DNA of 13,508 nucleotides from the NCBI GenBank assembly GCA_020047725.1, contig JAIFNM010000235.1:1-13508 (forward strand), in the 5' to 3' direction. This document shows, one piece after another, positions 1 to 6,400 of this stretch. A program made the position numbers and the translations under genes. Source of the stretch: Betaproteobacteria bacterium. Lineage in GTDB: Bacteria; Pseudomonadota; Gammaproteobacteria; Burkholderiales; Rhodocyclaceae. Positions within the stretch are counted from its first letter, which is position 1, and every line of letters starts with the position of its first letter. The notes beneath the pieces are model-generated. The model worked only from the letters and a program-made list of their open reading frames with translations, made no database searches and was not told where the DNA came from.

Positions 1-239
1 TTGGCGGCGATTTCGAAAGTGGTCCGCGTGCGCGTCGAATTTTCGAAGAAGAGGTTGAACACGCTCTTGCCACGCAATAGCGGGACTTTTTTCATGTTCC
101 GGTCAGACACCTCGAGGAAGCTTGACGCCGTGTCGAGGATTTGAGTCAGTGTTTCTCGCGGCAGGCCATCGATGGAAAGCAGATGGGTCAACTCGCCGTT
201 GGCGTTGAATTGCGGGTTCTTGTGTGGTGAATTACGCAT
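1..239 (-). CDS. pyrB: Aspartate carbamoyltransferase catalytic chain, N-terminal part (cut by window edge)
   Basis: The first 79 codons of aspartate transcarbamoylase, which condenses carbamoyl phosphate with L-aspartate in the first committed step of pyrimidine synthesis in the cytoplasm. Visible are the N-terminal helix region ([19 protein letters not shown], residues 18-36) and the carbamoyl-phosphate loop [13 protein letters not shown] (residues 64-76), where the S-T-R-T-R at 68-72 is the family's signature. The aspartate-binding domain and C terminus lie beyond position 1. The ATG overlaps the pyrR stop within an 8-nt ATGCGTAA, which fixes the start and implies translational coupling. 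The context pyrR-pyrB is that of the proteobacterial pyrRB(C) operon. A pyrC-type gene downstream would be expected but cannot be seen. Confidence 0.95.
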   Translation of the reverse strand, partial: MRNSPHKNPQFNANGELTHLLSIDGLPRETLTQILDTASSFLEVSDRNMKKVPLLRGKSVFNLFFENSTRTRTTFEIAA

Positions 240-738
240 GTTTGGCGTGCCTCCATTGCAGTCGTCCTTCTGCGCCAGGCTCGAGCACAAGCTCTTCGTT
301 TTCGTCCAGTTCGGCTTGCCAGGTGCAGAACTCGGCATAGATCGGCAATTCGCGTCCGCCTCGGTCGGCAAGCACCGCCAGCTTGATGCTGGCCGGACGA
401 CCGTAGTCGAACAATTCGTTGATGGCGGCGCGCGTCGTGCGGCCGGTGTAGAGCACATCATCGACGAGAATCAACTGCCGGCCTTCCACGTCAAACGGGA
501 TGGAGGTGGGCTTGACCTGCGGATGCAGGCCCTTCTTGCCGAAGTCATCACGGTAAAAGGAAACATCGACTAGGCCGATTTCGCCGGAAATGCCGAGCAA
601 TTCACCCAGGCGTCGGGCGATCCAGACACCGCCGCTGTGAATGCCGACAAGCATGGTGTTTGCTTGCAGCTGAGGCCGGATGAGTTCCGCCAGTTGTGCG
701 CATTGCACCTCGGCGTCAGGTAGAGTCGTGATGGGCAT
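232..738 (-). CDS. pyrR: PyrR-family pyrimidine regulator / uracil phosphoribosyltransferase
   Basis: A 168-residue phosphoribosyltransferase-fold protein. Family members bind PRPP and pyrimidine nucleotides; in Firmicutes PyrR is an RNA-binding attenuator, and many also make UMP from uracil and PRPP. The PRPP-binding loop [18 protein letters not shown] is at residues 89-106, the upstream loop [13 protein letters not shown] at 32-44, and a PyrR-type [11 protein letters not shown] at 123-133. The reading frame stays open up to position 855, but the ATG at 738 gives the normal family length and begins [10 protein letters not shown]. It overlaps the end of ruvX by 23 nt, and its stop overlaps the pyrB ATG. 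I see no attenuator hairpin between pyrR and pyrB, since they overlap, so any RNA-level control would have to act elsewhere. Whether this copy regulates or is purely enzymatic cannot be read from the sequence. Confidence 0.93.
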   Translation of the reverse strand: MPITTLPDAEVQCAQLAELIRPQLQANTMLVGIHSGGVWIARRLGELLGISGEIGLVDVSFYRDDFGKKGLHPQVKPTSIPFDVEGRQLILVDDVLYTGRTTRAAINELFDYGRPASIKLAVLADRGGRELPIYAEFCTWQAELDENEELVLEPGAEGRLQWRHAKHA

Positions 739-1198
739 GGTGGTTGCGGTCCGTAGAGTCTTGGGAAAAGCGTTCGAAGAAACACTGCAAGATGATCTGA
801 GCGGCAAGCGCATCAAGGTGTTCCTTGGCACTCCTGCCATTATATCCGCTTTCACGTAGCCGTTCCTCGGCTTCGACCGAACTCAGGCGTTCTTCAGCGT
901 AGTCGACAGGAAGGCCGAAACGCCCGCGCAATTGGTTGGCGAAGCGTGTGCAGCGCGCGGTCATTGTGTGTGTCGTGCCATCAAGCGCCACCGGCAGTCC
1001 GACGACGAGACTGACGGGTTTCCACTCATTGATCAGCGCGGCGATGGCCGCGAAGCGCTCGGCATTGACTTCGCTGCGAATGATCGTCAGCGGGTGCGCC
1101 TGCCCCAGCGACCACTCGCCGACGGCGACGCCGATACGCTTTTCTCCGAAATCAAAGGCCAGGACGCTGCCGTGAGGGCGGCGGACGGATTCAGGCAT
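716..1198 (-). CDS. ruvX: Putative Holliday junction resolvase / pre-16S rRNA nuclease RuvX (YqgF)
   Basis: A 160-residue RNase H-like nuclease of the YqgF family, which is linked to maturation of the 16S rRNA 5' end and first proposed as a Holliday junction resolvase. Motifs seen are the first acidic strand [13 protein letters not shown] (residues 13-25, Asp16), [11 protein letters not shown] (65-75), the AEERLSS motif (101-107, Glu103) and the C-terminal [12 protein letters not shown] (128-139, Asp130 region), which supply the usual acidic catalytic residues. In-frame ATGs exist further upstream (to 1237), but the ATG at 1198 sits in an 8-nt ATGCCTGA overlap with the yqgE stop and gives the common family length. 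The C-terminal tail is histidine-rich ([11 protein letters not shown]) and overlaps the pyrR start by 23 nt. yqgE-ruvX-pyrR-pyrB is a recurrent proteobacterial arrangement. Confidence 0.94.
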   Translation of the reverse strand: MPESVRRPHGSVLAFDFGEKRIGVAVGEWSLGQAHPLTIIRSEVNAERFAAIAALINEWKPVSLVVGLPVALDGTTHTMTARCTRFANQLRGRFGLPVDYAEERLSSVEAEERLRESGYNGRSAKEHLDALAAQIILQCFFERFSQDSTDRNHHAHHDST

Positions 1199-1754
1199 GC
1201 CCGGCATTGAGGGCGAGATTGGCGAAATCGATACCAAGGATTTCCATCGCCGACGGAAGTCTTTCCTCGTAGGGCATGTCGAAAAGAATGTGCGGGTTAG
1301 CCGGGACGGTCAGCCAGGAATTCTGCGCCAGTTCGCTTTCAAGCTGGCCGGCACCCCAGCCGGAGTAACCGAGCGTGACCATCACCTCGCGCGGCTTGCC
1401 CTCGCGGGCGACCGACTGAAGCACATCGCGCGAACTGGTCAGGCCGACGTCCTGGTTGACCGCCAGTGTCGACTGCCAGTCGCCGATCGGTCGATGCAGG
1501 ACAAAGCCGCGATCCGTTTGTACCGGCCCGCCGAAGAAGACAGGCAGATTGGCCAGTTCCATGGATTCGAATGGTACGTCTATTTTCTCGAAGAGGGTCG
1601 CCAGCGTCATGTCGATCGGGCGATTGACGATGAGGCCGAGCGCGCCCTGATCGTTGTGTTCGGCGATGTAGATCAGGGATTTCGAAAAATAGGGATCGTC
1701 CATTGCCGGCATGGCAATCAGGAAATGGTCGGTCAGGTTTATGTTTTGTAGCAT
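1191..1754 (-). CDS. yqgE: YqgE/AlgH family protein (UPF0301)
   Basis: A 187-residue member of the YqgE/AlgH family, found next to ruvX in many proteobacteria. Its biochemical role is not settled; AlgH was named for an effect on alginate gene expression in Pseudomonas. Family hallmarks are [14 protein letters not shown] (residues 10-23), [19 protein letters not shown] (28-46), [17 protein letters not shown] (73-89) and [15 protein letters not shown] (128-142). It is a soluble protein with no signal peptide or membrane segment. The ATG at 1754 is the only reasonable start, because the alignable family sequence begins about nine residues later. It is the first gene of the minus-strand operon and overlaps ruvX by 8 nt. 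A strong -10-like hexamer ends six bases before the ATG and no ribosome binding site is visible. Confidence 0.93.
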   Translation of the reverse strand: MLQNINLTDHFLIAMPAMDDPYFSKSLIYIAEHNDQGALGLIVNRPIDMTLATLFEKIDVPFESMELANLPVFFGGPVQTDRGFVLHRPIGDWQSTLAVNQDVGLTSSRDVLQSVAREGKPREVMVTLGYSGWGAGQLESELAQNSWLTVPANPHILFDMPYEERLPSAMEILGIDFANLALNAGHA

Positions 1755-2049
1755 GTATCTATTTTAATCGCCGACGGTAGGTGATACAAAGTTAATCAAC
1801 GTATGCTGGGGAGGCCGTCAATAGGTCATCCTGGCGAGATGCATCGCAAGATCCGCATGGGTATTGGCCTGCACGGCTACGATGCCGAAGAAAACCATAT
1901 TTAAAGGGGATTGGTCTTGCCGGCTGGTGCCGATGCGTTGAAACCGATGAAGCGTGTGCGGTGGCGCACGAATATTTGAAATCGGCTTGAGGCTGCGTAA
2001 CAATGGTGTGGCTTCGCAACGTCGATGGAATGTGGAACGGGAATAGCCA
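1755..2049. other. Divergent intergenic spacer yqgE / phrB without a supported gene
   Basis: This 295-nt stretch separates the minus-strand yqgE operon from plus-strand phrB. Besides the yqgE promoter candidate, it holds a 7-bp stem with a GGTG loop at 1953-1970 (CGTGTGC/GCGCACG, one G-T pair) without a T-run on either side. A weak phrB promoter candidate is TTGAAA (1976-1981), 17 bp, AACAAT (1999-2004). A minus-strand frame is open from about 2019 to 1792 and another from 2003 to 1818, but both begin only at TTG, lack a ribosome binding site and match no family I recognise. I treat the stretch as non-coding. Confidence 0.5.
1761..1789 (-). promoter_or_regulatory. Putative sigma70 promoter of the yqgE-ruvX-pyrR-pyrB operon
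   Basis: On the minus strand, TTGTAT (1789-1784) is followed by a 17-bp spacer and TAAAAT (1766-1761), which matches the TATAAT consensus at five of six positions. Only six bases separate the -10 from the yqgE ATG, so a normal start point would fall on or next to the A of the ATG. This is motif matching only. Confidence 0.5.
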
Positions 2050-3498
2050 ATGATTGATTCAGTTCTGGTCTGGTTCAGGCGCGATTTGCGTGATACGGAT
2101 CATGTTGCTCTTGCCGAGGCTTTGCGACGTGCACAGCGTGTTTTTTGTTGTTTTGTTTTTGATCGTGAAATTCTTGACGCTTTGCCCAGCCGGACTGATC
2201 GTCGCGTCGAGTTTATTCGGGCGTCACTGGTTGAACTGGATGAGGCCTTGCGTCAACGCGGTGGTGGCTTGATTGTTGTCCATGCGTTGGCGAGCAGCGA
2301 GATTCCCCGTTTGGCGCGTCAACTGGGTGTCGATACGGTGTTCGCCAACCGTGACTACGAGCCGCAGGCCAAAGTACGCGATGCACAGGTCGCTGAGGAA
2401 CTCGGTGGCCTGGGGATCGGCTTCGAGTCCTTCAAGGATCAGGCTGTTTTTGATGGGCCCGAGGTGCTGACTCAGGCCGGGCGACCCTATACCGTTTTTA
2501 CGCCGTACAAGAATGCCTGGCTGAAGCGGTTGGCCGACGAGGACCTGCTTGTTTCCGCAGGGGGACAAGGTGGCTTGGTCGCAAGCTCGCTCGCCACCGG
2601 TGTACCTTCGCTTGAAGAGATCGGATTCCAGCCGACTGATTTGCGTCAGATCGGTATTGTCCCGGGAATGTCAGGCGCTCGGCACTTGGTCGCTGATTTC
2701 CGCGCACGCGTTGCCCGCTATGCTGAACAGCGTGATTATCCGTCGCTCAAGGGCGTGTCCTATCTCTCGGTTCATCTGCGTTTTGGAACGGTTTCGATCC
2801 GCGAACTGGTCTTGGTCGCCCTGGCCGAGAGGGCCTTGGCCGCATCAGAAGGCGCCGCCACCTGGCTTTCGGAGCTGATCTGGCGGGATTTTTACTTTAT
2901 GATTCTTGACCGCTTTTCGCATGCCGCAGAACGTTCATTCAAGCCGGACTATGATGCCATCGCCTGGGAACAGGGCGACCGTGCCGACATCCTGTTTGCC
3001 GCCTGGTGTGAGGCGCGAACCGGATATCCGCTGGTTGATGCGGCGATGCGCCAGCTGAATAGTTCGGGTTACATGCACAACCGTTTGCGTATGGTGGTTG
3101 CGTCCTTTCTGACCAAGGATCTGGGCATCGACTGGCGGCGTGGGGAGGCCTACTTTGCGCGCCAACTGAACGATTTCGACCTGTCCGCCAATAACGGCGG
3201 ATGGCAATGGGCGGCGTCGAGCGGTTGCGATGCCCAGCCTTATTTCCGTATTTTCAACCCGGTAACGCAATCTGAACGCTTTGATCCGAACGGACGCTTC
3301 ATCCGGCGTTATCTGCCGGAACTCTCGGCCGTACCGAACAAGTTCATCCACGCGCCATGGCGCATGAGCATAGCCGAGCAGTCGGCTTGTGGGGTTATGG
3401 TCGGGCTGGATACGCCGACGCCGCTTGTCGAACACGACGAAGCCAGGCGTCGGACGCTGGAACGCTACGCCGTGGTCAAACGTTCCGCTGGCGCGTAA
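2050..3498 (+). CDS. phrB: Deoxyribodipyrimidine photo-lyase (class I CPD photolyase)
   Basis: A 482-residue cryptochrome/photolyase family enzyme that uses blue light and reduced FAD to split cyclobutane pyrimidine dimers in DNA. The N-terminal Rossmann domain opens with SVLVWFRRDLRDTDHVAL (residues 4-21), the antenna-binding half. The FAD half contains LSELIWRDFYFMI, YPLVDAAMRQLNSSGYMHNR and DLSANNGGWQWAASSG. The Trp triad of the E. coli enzyme is present as W306, W362 and W385, the last two with the same 23-residue spacing as E. coli W359 and W382. E. coli W338 is a Tyr here (SSGYMHNR). Length agrees with the roughly 470-residue family norm. The ATG is preceded by a purine-rich GGAACGGGAA at 2034-2043. 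The first 150 nt are unusually T-rich. The gene converges on chpA and its end overlaps the chpA stop by 23 bp, so no terminator fits between them. A related cryptochrome is less likely given the full photolyase motif set. Confidence 0.95.
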   Translation: MIDSVLVWFRRDLRDTDHVALAEALRRAQRVFCCFVFDREILDALPSRTDRRVEFIRASLVELDEALRQRGGGLIVVHALASSEIPRLARQLGVDTVFANRDYEPQAKVRDAQVAEELGGLGIGFESFKDQAVFDGPEVLTQAGRPYTVFTPYKNAWLKRLADEDLLVSAGGQGGLVASSLATGVPSLEEIGFQPTDLRQIGIVPGMSGARHLVADFRARVARYAEQRDYPSLKGVSYLSVHLRFGTVSIRELVLVALAERALAASEGAATWLSELIWRDFYFMILDRFSHAAERSFKPDYDAIAWEQGDRADILFAAWCEARTGYPLVDAAMRQLNSSGYMHNRLRMVVASFLTKDLGIDWRRGEAYFARQLNDFDLSANNGGWQWAASSGCDAQPYFRIFNPVTQSERFDPNGRFIRRYLPELSAVPNKFIHAPWRMSIAEQSACGVMVGLDTPTPLVEHDEARRRTLERYAVVKRSAGA

Positions 3499-6400
3499 CG
3501 TATTCCGCCACGAATTGCAGCAGCTCGTCTTCCTGATACGGCTTGCCGAGGTATTGGTTAACCCCGATTTCAAAGGCGTAGTTGCGGTGTTTGTCAGCCG
3601 TGCGTGAGGTGATCATGATGATCGGAATGTCTTTTAAATGCGCGTCGGCACGGATGTTGCGCGTGAGATCAAAACCATCCATGCGCGGCATTTCAATATC
3701 GACAAGCATGACGTCGGGAATTACGTCAAGCAGCAATTCCAGAGCCTCGACGCCGTCCTTGGCGAGAACGACCTGGTAACCTTCGCGAGCAAGCAGACGC
3801 CCAGTGACTTTGCGCACGGTCAATGAATCGTCGACCACCATCACGGTCGGCAGGCGTGCGGTATTTGCCTTTTCGTCCTGCTGGGTTGGCGCAGCGGGAA
3901 CCGGCAGGGCAAATTCAGCGACCGGCGCACGACTGCTTAAGGCGACCGGGTTGAGAATCAGCACGACCTGCCCGTCACCAAGCACCGTGGCTCCATCGAC
4001 GCCGATAACGCGGGCGAGTTGAGGACCGATGTTCTTGACGACGATTTCCTGGTTGCCAAGTAGTCCATCGACCTGGACCGAAATTCGTCGCGTCCCGCTG
4101 CGTAGCAGCAAGGTCCAGTACTGGCGATGCTGTTCTGGCAGGGCTTGAGTGTCACCAAGCAGGTGTGGCAGATAGCTGAATGGGTAATGATGCCCCATCC
4201 ATTCAGCCGTGCCGGCATCGCGAATACGGGTCAGCGCTGCTTCCTTGAGGTCGAGCACCTGTTCGATCATCACGGAGGGGATGGCGTAGCGCTTGCTTCC
4301 AGCACGTACCAGCAACGCTTTGGTGACGGCGAGCGTGAGCGGGATGTAGAGTCGAAACTCGGTACCCTGTCCAGGCGTTGACATGATTTCGATCCGCCCA
4401 CCAAGGCTGCTGACCTCGGTCTTGACCACATCCATGCCGATGCCCCGACCGGCAACCTGCGACAATTCGCTCGCGGTCGAGAAGCCAGGCGTAAATATCA
4501 GTTCTGCGAGTCGTGTTGTGTCAGTCTCCACATCAGCGTCAATCAAACCGACTGAAATGGCACGTGTGCGGATGCGCTCGAAATCGAGTCCAGCACCATC
4601 ATCTGAAAAGCTCAGAATGATTTCATTACCTTCCTGTTTCAGCGTCAGCGATATTTCACCGATATCCGGCTTGCCGTGCGCCACACGTACGTCACGTTCT
4701 TCCAGGCCGTGTGCAATGGCATTGCGCAGCATGTGTTCAAGCGGGGCGGCCATCTTGTCGAGTACGCTACGGTCCAGTTCAACCTGGCTACCTTTGATTT
4801 CAAGGTTGGCTCGCTTGTTCAATTCCTTGGATGTCTGCCGGACGATACGGTAGAGGCGATCAGCCACACTGCCGAATGGGACCATGCGAACGCCCATCAA
4901 CTGCTGCTGTACGTCACGGTTCAGGCGAGCCTGAGCAATGATCGCGGCGTTGGCGTCGTCCAGGTTTTTTAGCAGATTCTGCTGGACTGTTGCGACGTCG
5001 TTTACCGATTCTGCCATCATCCGGGTGAGTTCCTGGAAGCGGGTAAAGCGGTCGAATTCCAGCGGATCAAACCCGGCATGTTGTTCATCGGGTTGTGTCG
5101 CACGCGATTGCATCTGCAGTTCGGACTGAATTTCGATCTCGCGCAACTGTCTGCGCAGACGAATAACGTTTTCTGTCAGATCTAGCAGCGAGGATTTAAG
5201 GCTGCGCATCTCGCCTTCAATCCGAGCACGGGCAATCGACAATTCCCCGGCTTCGTTGACCAATCGGTCGATGAGATCTGCACGAACGCGCAAGGAGGCG
5301 AACTGAGATGTGGAATCACCTTCGGCCTGAATGTCAGACTCGTGAGTTCGTGCGCGATCAACGCGCCGTTCGATGCTGACAGCCACCGCTTCTGCTGCAG
5401 GTGCCGGTTCGGCAGTAACAGGTACTGCAATTTGTTTTTCGGTCAGTGCTGCGGACGGCAGATCGAGCGATTCGCCACCTTGCAGGCGATCAATGATGTG
5501 AAGGACGGAATCGAACGAGTTGTCGATCTCGTCAATCACCCCAGGTGCAGCTGTCCCAGCCTGATTGGCCTGGTCTACGTGCGACTCGATGGCATGCGCG
5601 ATTTCTCCCAGGTTCATGGCGCCAGCCATGCGCGCACTACCCTTGAGGGTATGCAAAAGGCGTGTCAGCGTGCGCACCGCTTCGCTATTGCTTGGTTCCG
5701 CGCGCCAAGCGCGTAGTTGTTGGGCAATGCCCCGGTTCAGATCGAGCGCTTCTTCAAGGAAGATGGGCAGCAGTTGCTCGTCAATTTCGTCACGTAGTTG
5801 CTGAATTTCGGTAACAAAGCCGGTACGGACGGGAACTTCTGCCTTGGCTGGCTCTTGTTCCGGGATATCTTCGGCAATTGCGGGCTGCTCGGGCATTTCT
5901 TCGTGGTCTGCCGCGTGCTCACGCGGCGCCACTACCTGCGCCGGATAGAGCACATCAAGTGCGTCGATGAGACCGGGCTGGACTTCAGGTTCACGCTGCT
6001 CCGCAAGGTCAGACAACATCAGTTCAACTTCGCCAACAGCCTGTCTGATGATGCCCAGTGCTTCGAGGCTGCCGGGTTCGGCAGAGTTGTCGCGACGCAA
6101 CAAGGCATGTTCAAGCGCCAGGCCGAGTTGGTTTACTGGCTGGATACCCACGGTGGCAGAAATGCCGGCAAGTGTATGAGCGGCCCGGTACATGTCGTGC
6201 GGCGTTGGCGACAGTTCGTCGCGCTCCAATGTTGGGAGTTCGCGTTGCAGTGTAGCCAGGTGGGCACGTGCTTCCTCGGAAAAAATCTCATAAAGAACCG
6301 GGGAAATCGCAATTCTTTGCCCGATAACCGGTTCGACCGGTGCGGCTTCCTCCGTCTCACTTTGGTTAGCCGGCAGAGGCAGTGATTCATCAGCTGCAGG

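Noticed and set aside
1197..1751. A 184-codon open frame on the plus strand covering all of yqgE
   Set aside because: It is the antisense shadow of a clear family gene and has no recognisable domain; long antisense frames are common at this GC content.
1953..1970. 7-bp stem with GGTG loop as a terminator or riboswitch
   Set aside because: It is short, has no T-run, and lies in a divergent spacer where no transcript needs to end.
1792..2019. Minus-strand small frames (61-75 codons) in the yqgE/phrB spacer
   Set aside because: They start only at TTG, have no ribosome binding site, and the proteins match nothing I know. A gene remnant cannot be excluded, but I cannot support one.
5798..6385. 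A 195-codon plus-strand frame inside chpA
   Set aside because: It lies antisense to the linker and Hpt region of ChpA and shows no family motif or ribosome binding site. It is explained by the codon use of chpA.
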